DNA of 5,056 nucleotides from an uncultured Eubacteriales bacterium (GCA_900551355.1 URVR01000125.1:1-5056), one strand, 5' to 3'. Counted from the first letter of the stretch, positions 1-5,056 are shown. Program-made: numbers and translations. Notes: a model not told the origin generated them from the sequence alone.

Positions 1-34
1 ATCGTCGGCAGCGTCAGATGTGTATAAGAGACAG
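1..34 (+). other. Nextera/Tn5 sequencing adapter (i5 side), contamination
   Basis: Bases 2-15 are the Nextera read-1 adapter core (TCGTCGGCAGCGTC) and bases 16-34 are the 19-bp Tn5 mosaic end (AGATGTGTATAAGAGACAG). Base 1 would be the last base of an i5 index. This is library sequence rather than genome, so the contig really begins at 35. Translation through it gives the peptide MCIRDS, a signature of untrimmed Nextera reads, so any protein starting that way here is spurious. Confidence 0.99.
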
Positions 35-980
35 CCAGGAAGCCCGCCTGCAGCAGCAGAGCGTTGAGAGCCACGGTCTTCATGGCCACGGACTTGCCGC
101 CCATGTTGGCACCGGTGATGACGGTAGCGCCCTGCTCCAGACGGATGGAGACGGGGACGAAGCGCCGTCCCTGCTGGTCCAGCAGGTCGCAGATCTCGGG
201 GTTGATCATGTCGGTCAGCTCCAGCTCACCATCGGTCAGCTCCGGGCGGATACCGCCGTAGCGCACGGCGAACAGCGCCTTCTGGATGATGAAATCCAGC
301 CGGCCGGAGGTCTCCGCGTCCGCCAGCAGGTCGTCCACCATGGGGGCCAGCGCGGCGCCCATGGCCCTGCGGACGCGCATCTCCTCGGCATCCTCGTCGG
401 CGCACAGGCGGGTGCGCTTCAGGCGCAGGTCGTCCTTCTCCGCATCGGTCTGGGCGTTGAACAGCCGCTCCTCCACGTCCTTCTTGGCCTGGCGGACCTC
501 CTTGAGCTTAGGGGTAGCGCTGTCGGGGATGTAGAAGCCCCGGCTGCCGGTGCCGTCCGGGTCCAGGATGGCCAGCGCGGGCTTGGGATCGTGGAGGGCG
601 ATGCCCTTGAAATGGGTAACGGCAACGATCTCCGCCAGCAGCGGGCGCAGACTGTCCAGCCGCTGGAGGTAGCCCTTGATCTCGAACAGCTCCACATGGT
701 CCGGCGTCTCCCCCTCCGCGCAGCGGCGCAGGGACGTGCGGATGTCCTTCATCTGGCACAGGCCGGTCATCAGCTTGTTGTAGGCGTTCTTCAGCTGCTC
801 CGCCGCGGCGGCAGCCTGCTCTACATTATATAATTCCGTCTCCAGCTCGGCCCTCTCCTCCGGCATATAGAACCGCAGGCGGCGGATCTTCTCCTGCCCG
901 AAGGGCGAGCAGCCGTGCAGGGACTCCAGCACATATTGCAGGCCGATCTTCACGCGCTCCTCAAATCGGATCTCGATCAT
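35..980 (-). CDS. kamC: MutS-like reactivase ATPase, KamC-like (C-terminus missing)
   Basis: This is the N-terminal 315 residues of a MutS-family ATPase, starting at ATG 980 and cut by the left adapter. Residues 1-270 are a mainly helical, charged region without the mismatch-recognition domain expected at the start of true MutS. Residues 275-315 then enter the MutS ATPase fold (PVSIRL, then a Walker A GANMGGKS at 290-297 with K296 and S297). Walker B and the signature motif would lie beyond the contig edge. Canonical MutS has TGPNMGGKST, so this is a divergent branch. A branch of this kind paired with a KamB-like gene is annotated as the ATP-dependent reactivase of lysine 5,6-aminomutase, a B12/PLP enzyme of lysine fermentation. 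The start is well supported by AAGGAGG at 988-994 with a 7-nt spacer. The ATG overlaps the kamB stop by 4 nt (ATGA), so the two are translationally coupled. The family (MutS-like) is nearly certain; the KamC role is inferred from the pairing. It could instead serve another aminomutase, such as ornithine 4,5-aminomutase. Confidence 0.75.
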
Positions 981-1909
981 GCCAATTCCTCCTTTACGTT
1001 GATGACGGGCACCTCCACCGCCTCGCGCATGCGGTGCAGGAACTCGTCCTTGTCGAATTTCCAGCCGTAGGCCGACACCGGGTTCACGGTGATGCACAGG
1101 GTGCGGGCGGCCTCCTCCGTCTCCAGCGCCACCTCCCGGGCGGACAGCTTATCCAGCGTGTCGGCGGACAGCAGCACCTTGCTGGGATCCTTCACCACCA
1201 GACGGCACCGCCGCAGCACGCCGCTGCGCAGCAGGGGCAGCACCATGGTATCCGTCAGGGCGCCGGTGACCAGCGCCGCGCCGTGCTCCTTGACGCAGGA
1301 CTCCAGTCCGTCCGCGGCCTCCGGCGGCAGCTCCGCCGCCTTGGGCAGGTTCATCAGCCGGTAGATATGCACCGTGTCGGCGATGACCTTCTCCATGCTC
1401 ATGTGATAGCTGGCGCCGGTGCAGAGGATGACGCCCTCCGCCACGGCACGGGCGCCCAGGCTCTTGCGGCCCAGCGCGCCGTCGATGATGGAGCGGTCGG
1501 CCCCCAGCTCAAAGAAGGACTGGGACACGGACTTCAGCTGGGTGGTGATGGACGGCCCGGCCAGCTGGACGTACCCCGCGCTGCGTGCCCGCAGGATCAC
1601 CACCTCCCCCAGCGGCGTGGGGATGCCGGTGGTCATCAGGATCTCCTTGGTCACGTCGCCCAGCCGCAGCATGTCCTTGGCCGTGGCGATGAGCGTACCC
1701 TCCTTCACGAAGATACCGGGCTTTTCCGTGCCGGTGACCACGTCGGTGGATTCGCCGTCCCGGCCGATGGAGGTCAGCCCCAGCGTCCCCTGCAGATGGC
1801 CGCCGGTGAGCATCCAGTTGAGCATGGTGGTCTTGCCCGCGTTCTTGCACATGCCCACGATGGACATGGTCTTTGTCTCGTTGAGCCGGCGCAGCAGCTC
1901 GTCGTGCAT
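977..1909 (-). CDS. kamB: P-loop protein, KamB-like aminomutase reactivase subunit
   Basis: A 310-residue cytoplasmic protein is encoded. Near the N-terminus is a nucleotide-binding loop, MSIVGMCKNAGKTTMLNWML (G19, G25, K26, T27, T28), with five rather than four residues between the two glycines. Residues 139-149 (RSIIDGALGRK) look like a hydrophobic strand ending in an acidic residue, D143, a possible Walker B. There is no signal peptide or membrane segment. The sequence resembles proteins annotated as lysine 5,6-aminomutase reactivase subunit KamB, and the MutS-like partner directly downstream agrees. Such pairs are thought to use ATP to exchange damaged cobalamin on the mutase; that function is family knowledge, not visible here. 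I chose ATG 1909 over the in-frame ATG at 1960. AAGGAAAGG (1921-1929) precedes 1909 by 11 nt, and the probable -10 box (1949-1954) would put transcript start near 1942, downstream of the longer start. The gene heads a leftward operon; no kamD/kamE mutase gene is in view. Confidence 0.72.
   Translation of the reverse strand: MHDELLRRLNETKTMSIVGMCKNAGKTTMLNWMLTGGHLQGTLGLTSIGRDGESTDVVTGTEKPGIFVKEGTLIATAKDMLRLGDVTKEILMTTGIPTPLGEVVILRARSAGYVQLAGPSITTQLKSVSQSFFELGADRSIIDGALGRKSLGARAVAEGVILCTGASYHMSMEKVIADTVHIYRLMNLPKAAELPPEAADGLESCVKEHGAALVTGALTDTMVLPLLRSGVLRRCRLVVKDPSKVLLSADTLDKLSAREVALETEEAARTLCITVNPVSAYGWKFDKDEFLHRMREAVEVPVINVKEELA
988..994 (-). promoter_or_regulatory. Ribosome binding site of kamC
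   Basis: AAGGAGG on the minus strand lies 7 nt before the ATG at 980, inside the last codons of kamB. It fixes the kamC start and supports coupled translation of the pair. Confidence 0.85.
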
Positions 1910-1920
1910 GTCGTACACGC

Positions 1921-1929
1921 CCTTTCCTT
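1921..1929 (-). promoter_or_regulatory. Ribosome binding site of kamB
   Basis: AAGGAAAGG on the minus strand lies 11 nt before ATG 1909. It decides the start against the ATG at 1960, which has no such site. Confidence 0.6.
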
Positions 1930-1948
1930 GGTATTCAGTCAATTTTTG

Positions 1949-1957
1949 AGTATAGCA
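1949..1957 (-). promoter_or_regulatory. Probable extended -10 promoter of kamBC
   Basis: The minus strand reads TGCTATACT, a TGn extended -10 followed by a five-of-six match to TATAAT. No good -35 hexamer lies 16-18 nt upstream, where the glmS terminator's T-rich tail sits; an extended -10 can compensate for this. Predicted transcription start is near 1942, giving a leader of about 33 nt before the ATG. Confidence 0.55.
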
Positions 1958-1968
1958 CACCCCGGCGC

Positions 1969-2015
1969 AAAAAGAAAGGGGGGAAACGGCTTTTGTCCGT
2001 CTCCCCCCCCTTTTT
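1969..2015 (-). terminator. Intrinsic terminator of glmS (two-sided)
   Basis: Just after the glmS stop, the minus strand has an arm of eight G then AGACGG (2010-1997), a loop ACAAAAG, and an arm CCGTTT then six C (1989-1978). The helix is about 14 bp with one G-U pair. It is followed by TTTCTTTTT (1977-1969). The other side is also flanked by a run of T on the plus strand (2011-2015), so it could act in both directions, although no plus-strand gene leads into it. It separates glmS from kamB, making kamBC an independent transcription unit. Confidence 0.88.
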
Positions 2016-2017
2016 CC

Positions 2018-3853
2018 TTATTCCACGGTGACACTCTTGGCCAGATTCCGGGGCTTGTCGATGTCGCAGCCCCGCTCCAGTGCGATGTAGTAGGCCAGCA
2101 GCTGCAGCGGCACCACGCCCAGCTGCGGCAGCAGCATCGTCTCCGTCTCCGGAACGGTGAGCACCCGCTCCACCCGGCTGTGCATCTGCGCCGCGCCGGC
2201 CTCGGTGGTCAGGGCCAGCACCTGCGCGCCCCGGGCCTGCACCTCCACTACGTTGCTCATGGCCTTGTCGAACAGCGGCATGTAGGTGGCGGCGGCGATG
2301 ACCGGCGTCCCCTCCTCGATGAGGGAGATGGTGCCGTGCTTCAGCTCGCCGGCGGCATAGGCCTCAGAGTGGATGTAGGAGATCTCCTTGAGCTTCAGGC
2401 TGCCCTCCAGCGACAGGGCGTAGTCCAGATTGCGGCCGATGAAGAAGACCTGGTCGTGACCGGCCAGCTCCCGGGCGGCGGCACGGACGTCCGCCGTGTC
2501 GGACAGTATTTTCTCCATCTGGGCGGGCAGCGCCTCGATGCCCCGCACCATGGCGGTGTAGGTGTCCAGATCCACGGTGCCCAGGATATCGCCGAAATAC
2601 AGACCCAGCAGGTTCAGCACCACCATCTGGGTGCTGTACGCCTTGGTGGTGGCCACGGCGATCTCCGGCCCGGCCCAGGTATACAGCACATCGTGGGACT
2701 CCCGGGCGATAGAGGAGCCCACCACATTGACGATGGACAGGATGCGGGCACCCCGCTTTTTGGCCTCCCGCAGGGCGGCCATGGAGTCCAGCGTCTCGCC
2801 GGACTGGCTGATGACGATGACCAGATCCCCCGGCCCCACGATGGGGTCGCTGTACCGGAACTCGGAGGCGAGGCTCACCTCTACCGGGCGGCGGAGCATC
2901 CGCTCCAGGCTGTACTTGCCCACCATGCCCACATGATAGCTGGAGCCGCAGGCCACGATGCAGATGCGGCCCAGCTCCCGGATCTCCCGGTCCGTCATGG
3001 TCAGATCGCTGAGCACCACCCGGCCGTTCTGGATGCGGCCGGTGATGGCCCGGGCGATGGCGTCGGGCTGTTCGTGGATCTCCTTGAGCATGAAGTGGTC
3101 ATAGCCACCCTTCTCCGCGGCGTCCACGTCCCAGTCGATGTGCTGGTGCTCCTTTTCCACGGGGCGGCGGCGCTCGTCATAGACACGGATGCCGCTGGCG
3201 GTGATGACGGCCAGCTCGCCGTCGTCCATGTACATGATGTCCCGGGTGTGGCGCAGCAGCGCCGTCACGTCGGAGGCCAGGAAGTTCTCGCCGTCGCCGC
3301 AGCCCAGCAGCAGCGGCGCGTCCTTCCGGGCGGCGATGAGCCGGTCCGGCGCATCGGCGCAGATGATGCCCAGGGCATAGGCGCCCTCCACGGCGGAGAG
3401 CATGCTGGTCACCGCCTCGAACAGGTCGTGGCTGGCGGCGTAGTAGTACGCCAGCAGCTGGGCCACCACCTCCGTGTCCGTCTGGGACCGGAAGGTGTAG
3501 CCCTTCTGCATCAGCTGCGCCCGCAGCAGGGCGTAGTTTTCAATGATGCCGTTGTGGACAACGGCGAACAGGCCGTTTTCACTGACCTGCGGGTGTGCGT
3601 TGATGTCGTTGGGCTCCCCGTGGGTAGCCCAGCGGGTGTGTCCCACGCCCAGCGTACCGGGCACGGCGCGGCCCTCCTCCGTCAGATCGGCCAGCGCCTG
3701 CAGACGGCCCTTGGCCTTGCGGACGCACAGCCCCTCCGGGCCGCACACGGCCATGCCGGCGGAGTCGTAGCCGCGATACTCCAGACGGCGCAGGCCGTCC
3801 AGCAGGATGGGGGCCGCCTGCTGGGCGCCCACATATCCCACGATTCCACACAT
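2018..3853 (-). CDS. glmS: Glutamine-fructose-6-phosphate aminotransferase (isomerizing), GlmS
   Basis: A complete 611-residue cytoplasmic enzyme, usual length for the family. It makes glucosamine-6-phosphate from fructose-6-phosphate and glutamine, the entry step to UDP-GlcNAc for peptidoglycan. The N-terminal glutaminase domain (about 1-220) starts with MCGIVGYVG, where Cys2 becomes the N-terminal nucleophile after Met removal. It also has LEYRGYDSAG (24-33), GHTRWATHG (71-79), HNGIIEN (100-106) and SQTDTE (123-128). Two SIS sugar-isomerase domains follow, with ACGSSYHVG (301-309), SQSGETLDS (349-357), ATTKAYSTQ (401-409) and EAYAAGELKHG (497-507). The C-terminal tail PRNLAKSVTVE carries the catalytic Lys606 that matches E. 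coli Lys603. The frame stays open upstream to 4219, but the start is ATG 3853. It has AGGAGG at 3864-3869 with a 10-nt spacer, it exposes Cys2, and a ribozyme occupies the leader. No truncation or missing residue is seen. The gene is a single-gene transcript ending at the terminator below 2018. Confidence 0.98.
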   Translation of the reverse strand: MCGIVGYVGAQQAAPILLDGLRRLEYRGYDSAGMAVCGPEGLCVRKAKGRLQALADLTEEGRAVPGTLGVGHTRWATHGEPNDINAHPQVSENGLFAVVHNGIIENYALLRAQLMQKGYTFRSQTDTEVVAQLLAYYYAASHDLFEAVTSMLSAVEGAYALGIICADAPDRLIAARKDAPLLLGCGDGENFLASDVTALLRHTRDIMYMDDGELAVITASGIRVYDERRRPVEKEHQHIDWDVDAAEKGGYDHFMLKEIHEQPDAIARAITGRIQNGRVVLSDLTMTDREIRELGRICIVACGSSYHVGMVGKYSLERMLRRPVEVSLASEFRYSDPIVGPGDLVIVISQSGETLDSMAALREAKKRGARILSIVNVVGSSIARESHDVLYTWAGPEIAVATTKAYSTQMVVLNLLGLYFGDILGTVDLDTYTAMVRGIEALPAQMEKILSDTADVRAAARELAGHDQVFFIGRNLDYALSLEGSLKLKEISYIHSEAYAAGELKHGTISLIEEGTPVIAAATYMPLFDKAMSNVVEVQARGAQVLALTTEAGAAQMHSRVERVLTVPETETMLLPQLGVVPLQLLAYYIALERGCDIDKPRNLAKSVTVE

Positions 3854-3863
3854 ATTTGATTTT

Positions 3864-3869
3864 CCTCCT
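3864..3869 (-). promoter_or_regulatory. Ribosome binding site of glmS
   Basis: AGGAGG on the minus strand lies 10 nt before ATG 3853. It decides the start against upstream in-frame ATGs, which would run through the ribozyme. Confidence 0.9.
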
Positions 3870-3900
3870 GAAAGATATGATATCTGTCGGAAGAACAAAC

Positions 3901-3923
3901 GCGCAGACCATTTGTGTCTTCGC
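3901..3923 (-). other. Leader hairpin between ribozyme and glmS start
   Basis: On the minus strand, GCGAAGAC and GTCTGCGC pair as 3 bp, one mismatch and 4 bp around the loop ACAAATG. It lies directly after the last ribozyme helix and about 30 nt before the ribosome binding site. It may be a spacer helix stacked on the ribozyme; no function can be shown. Confidence 0.4.
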
Positions 3924-4086
3924 ATCCGGCCGCAGCCCCTCTGTTTTGCGGTCGCCCGCATATTTGCTGGCTGCGTGCGCGCCCGGACGGCGCGGGAGAG
4001 CATCCGCCGAATTTTCGATAAACTCTCCTCCTCGTTATCCCATGGCGGCGCGGAAAAAACAGGCCGGCCCATGGGCACATGGCGCT
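3924..4086 (-). ncRNA. glmS self-cleaving ribozyme-riboswitch
   Basis: This sits in the 5' leader of glmS, 71 nt before the ATG. Binding of glucosamine-6-phosphate drives self-cleavage, which destabilises the mRNA and gives product feedback. The expected cleavage lies between A4086 and G4085 in AAA|GCGCC. P1 pairs CCCATGG (4075-4069) with CCATGGG (4045-4039). The conserved core AACGAGG (4036-4030) follows. P2 pairs GGAGAG (4028-4023) with CTCTCC (4000-3995), enclosing the hallmark TTATCGA and TTCGGCGGATG segments. P3 pairs CGCGCC (3994-3989) with GGCGCG (3983-3978). P4 pairs GCAGCC (3974-3969) with GGCTGC (3937-3932). P4a is TGCGG/CCGCA (3960-3956 and 3951-3947), closed by a GCGA tetraloop. 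The P3 loop TCCGG (3987-3983) pairs with CCGGA (3929-3925) as the P3.1 pseudoknot. Core segments match the Bacillus subtilis and Thermoanaerobacter ribozymes from memory. Every helix is present, so it is very likely active. Confidence 0.96.
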
Positions 4087-4091
4087 TTGTG

Positions 4092-4108
4092 TCGGAGCTT
4101 TTGTCCGA
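4092..4108 (-). other. Small hairpin just upstream of the ribozyme cleavage site
   Basis: On the minus strand TCGGA (4108-4104) pairs with TCCGA (4096-4092) around a 7-nt loop, ending 6 nt before the cleavage site. It would lie on the released 5' fragment and may simply insulate the ribozyme from upstream sequence. Five base pairs is weak evidence. Confidence 0.3.
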
Positions 4109-4146
4109 GATCCTCCTTTCACATTCTGCGTATCTATGCATACACC

Positions 4147-4168
4147 GCGCGGCATATTCCCGCCGCGC
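4147..4168. repeat. GC-rich inverted repeat between divergent genes
   Basis: GCGCGGC (4147-4153) and GCCGCGC (4162-4168) are perfect 7-bp inverted arms around an AT-containing 8-nt centre (ATATTCCC). It is placed between the two divergent genes, so it could be an operator or a transcript hairpin. No run of T follows on either strand, so it is not a typical terminator. Confidence 0.45.
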
Positions 4169-4195
4169 AGGGGCATACTGAGAAAAATACCCCAC

Positions 4196-4202
4196 GAAAG
4201 GG
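4196..4202 (+). promoter_or_regulatory. Ribosome binding site choosing the TTG start at 4213
   Basis: GAAAGGG ends 10 nt before TTG 4213 but only 1 nt before GTG 4204. The spacing favours the TTG start for the DUF421 gene. Confidence 0.55.
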
Positions 4203-4212
4203 CGTGTATCGC

Positions 4213-4896
4213 TTGGCAACTGCTTTTCTGCGCACCGTCATCCTGTATCTGCTGCTGATCGCGGGCCTGCGGCTCAGCGGCAAGCGGCAGATCGGCGAGC
4301 TGGAGCCTATCGAGCTGGTGCTGACGCTGCTGATCTCCGATCTGGCATCAGTGCCCATGCAGGACTTCGGCATCCCGCTGCTCAACGGCGTGGTGCCCAT
4401 ACTGGCGCTGATCGCGCTGTCCACCCTGTTCAGCTGCATCAGCCTGCGGAACGTGCGGTTCCGGTCGCTGGTGTGCGGCGAACCGGCGCTGGTCATCAAG
4501 GACGGCCAGATCCGGCAGGAGGTGATGCATCACAACCGCCTGACGCTGGACGAGCTGATGGAGGAGCTGCGGGGGCAGGGCGTGCTGGACATCAACACCG
4601 TGAAGTACGCGGTGCTGGAGACCAGCGGGCACCTGTCGGTGCTGCTGCGGGCCGACCAGCAGCCCCTGACGGCCCGGCAGATGGCCGTGGCCGTGGAGGA
4701 CGACGTATTCCTGCCCACGGTGGTCATCAACGACGGCCGCATCATGGCGGAGAACCTGCGTCTGGCCGGACGGGATGAGAACTGGCTGCGTCAGCAGCTG
4801 CAGAAGCGGAAGATCAGGCACGCCCGGGACGTGTTCCTCCTGTCGGTGGACGAGAGCGGCAGCGTGGTGTGCCAGCTGAAGGAGGATGCCCGATGA
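4213..4896 (+). CDS. YetF-family (DUF421) membrane protein
   Basis: A 227-residue protein of the YetF/DUF421 family, whose biochemical role is not established; some Bacillus members are linked to spores and stress. Three membrane segments are visible at about 5-20, 33-47 and 57-77. The family signature RLSGKRQIGELEP (20-32) links the first two. A soluble domain (about 80-215) follows, including PALVIKDGQI, a conserved-looking DELMEELRGQGV and the strand VKYAVLETSG. The frame is open back to an ATG at 3856, but that would place 119 extra codons antisense to the glmS ribozyme. Relatives start close to FLRTVILYL, and the TTG at 4213 has GAAAGGG 10 nt upstream. GTG 4204 is the alternative, adding three residues. 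The stop overlaps the next gene by 4 nt (ATGA), as in the common DUF421-DUF4363 operon. It is transcribed divergently from glmS. Confidence 0.88.
   Translation: MATAFLRTVILYLLLIAGLRLSGKRQIGELEPIELVLTLLISDLASVPMQDFGIPLLNGVVPILALIALSTLFSCISLRNVRFRSLVCGEPALVIKDGQIRQEVMHHNRLTLDELMEELRGQGVLDINTVKYAVLETSGHLSVLLRADQQPLTARQMAVAVEDDVFLPTVVINDGRIMAENLRLAGRDENWLRQQLQKRKIRHARDVFLLSVDESGSVVCQLKEDAR
4879..4885 (+). promoter_or_regulatory. Ribosome binding site of the DUF4363-like gene
   Basis: AAGGAGG lies 7 nt before ATG 4893, within the last codons of the DUF421 gene. It shows a real gene starts there even though only its N-terminus survives. Confidence 0.85.
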
Positions 4897-5008
4897 AGGC
4901 GGTGCGTATCCCCCTGTTCGTGCTGGCGGTGCTGCTGGCCTTCTCCGTGTGCAACGCGGTATACCTCACTCGCCGGTGCCATGCGTGGCACACGGAGAAG
5001 GCCAGCAG
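4893..5008 (+). CDS. Small membrane protein, probably DUF4363 (partial)
   Basis: Only the first 38 or so codons are present before the right adapter. The N-terminus MKAVRIPLFVLAVLLAFSVC is a basic start followed by a single hydrophobic segment (about 5-20), then NAVYLTRRCHAW. A short protein with one N-terminal anchor directly after a YetF-family gene fits DUF4363, which is usually a little over 100 residues. The ATG overlaps the upstream stop by 4 nt, so the pair is translationally coupled. Residues beyond about 32 fall in a fold-back inverted repeat and are doubtful. Read-through into the adapter would add the artefactual peptide LLYTSPSPRD. Position and hydrophobic pattern support the call; too little sequence remains for a firm family assignment. 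Confidence 0.62.
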
Positions 5009-5009
5009 C
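4931..5009. repeat. Terminal inverted repeat, probable fold-back artefact
   Basis: The arm at 4931-4957 and the arm at 4983-5009 are reverse complements over 27 nt with one mismatch (4953 against 4987). The outer 22 nt (4931-4952 and 4988-5009) pair perfectly around a 25-nt central loop. The outer end of the right arm meets the Tn5 mosaic end exactly, with the shared C at 5009. A coding start should not contain such a hairpin, so self-primed extension or chimera formation during library preparation is the likeliest origin. Confidence 0.85.
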
Positions 5010-5056
5010 TGTCTCTTATACACATCTCCGAGCCCACGAGACGTAGAGGAATCTCG
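5009..5056 (+). other. Nextera/Tn5 sequencing adapter with i7 index, contamination
   Basis: Bases 5009-5027 are the reverse complement of the Tn5 mosaic end (CTGTCTCTTATACACATCT) and 5028-5042 are the Nextera read-2 adapter (CCGAGCCCACGAGAC). An 8-base index GTAGAGGA (5043-5050) follows, which matches Nextera i7 index N712. Then comes ATCTCG, the start of the P7 flow-cell sequence. The genomic sequence therefore ends at 5008. Confidence 0.99.

Larger units (their letters stand above)
4087..4212. promoter_or_regulatory. Divergent promoter region of glmS and the yetF-like gene
   Basis: This 126-bp stretch must hold promoters for glmS (leftward, reading into the ribozyme) and for the DUF421 gene (rightward). 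I see no convincing pair of boxes for either. A TTCACA at 4118-4123 on the plus strand matches the -35 consensus at five of six positions, but only TACACC lies 17 nt further on. The region also contains a GC-rich inverted repeat (4147-4168). Its role is inferred from position. Confidence 0.5.

Noticed and set aside
18..833. A 271-codon plus-strand frame starting MCIRDS
   Set aside because: Its start lies in the Nextera adapter and the rest is antisense to kamC.
1910..1960. A 17-residue N-terminal extension of KamB from ATG 1960
   Set aside because: The probable promoter would start transcription downstream of that ATG, and the better ribosome binding site serves ATG 1909.
1034..3859. A 941-codon open frame on the plus strand across glmS and kamB
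   Set aside because: It is antisense to two well-supported genes, is rich in His, Gln and Gly as expected from the complement of high-GC codons, and has no domain or ribosome binding site.
3873..3885. Palindrome AGATATCATATCT before the glmS ribosome binding site
   Set aside because: Its one-base centre cannot form a stable hairpin, and nothing supports a binding site in the leader after ribozyme cleavage.
4111..4120. AAAGGAGGA on the minus strand upstream of the ribozyme, suggesting a leader peptide
   Set aside because: No ATG, GTG or TTG lies at a usable distance downstream.
4814..5023. A minus-strand frame starting MYKRQ at the right end
   Set aside because: The start is adapter sequence and the hydrophobic LLAFSVC part is the fold-back copy of the DUF4363-like gene.
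4931..5056. Inverted repeat plus Tn5-like end read as a transposon terminus
   Set aside because: The 19-bp mosaic end is followed by the Illumina adapter and index, so it is an in vitro library product, not a natural mobile element.

Overview
The window reads as a contig from a high-GC member of the Clostridia, most like the gut Oscillospiraceae (Oscillibacter, Flavonifractor or Intestinimonas type). The support is a Firmicutes-type glmS ribozyme, strong AGGAGG ribosome binding sites, a YetF/DUF421 gene followed by a small membrane protein gene, and a KamB/KamC-like pair of the kind found in amino-acid-fermenting Clostridia. This assignment is inference; no rRNA or other marker is present. 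The first 34 and last 48 bases are not biological. They are Illumina Nextera (Tn5) adapter sequence, so the real insert is about 35-5008.

Layout, left to right. 35-980 (minus) is the N-terminal 315 residues of a MutS-like ATPase, best read as the lysine 5,6-aminomutase reactivase ATPase KamC, cut by the adapter just after its Walker A motif. 977-1909 (minus) is its translationally coupled partner, a KamB-like P-loop protein. The kamB promoter sits directly behind a strong intrinsic terminator (about 1969-2015) that ends the glmS transcript. 2018-3853 (minus) is glmS, glucosamine-6-phosphate synthase, complete and with all expected motifs. Its leader (3854-4086) contains a complete glmS self-cleaving ribozyme, with P1, P2, P3, P4, P4a and the P3.1 pseudoknot all traceable. 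4213-4896 (plus), transcribed divergently, is a YetF/DUF421 membrane protein that most likely starts at TTG. It overlaps by 4 nt the start of a small membrane protein, probably DUF4363 (4893 to about 5008), which is cut off by the right adapter.

How the genes work together: GlmS makes glucosamine-6-phosphate for cell wall precursors, and the ribozyme lowers its own mRNA when that product accumulates. KamB and KamC would together restore an inactivated B12/PLP-dependent aminomutase. The aminomutase genes themselves are not in view. The YetF-DUF4363 pair forms an envelope operon of unknown function. The right end has a 26/27 inverted repeat that runs into the adapter and looks like a library fold-back artefact, so the last 25 or so genomic bases should not be trusted. 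I see no mobile element, CRISPR array, tRNA or rRNA. The most informative real feature is the glmS ribozyme; I see no evidence of a wholly new system.
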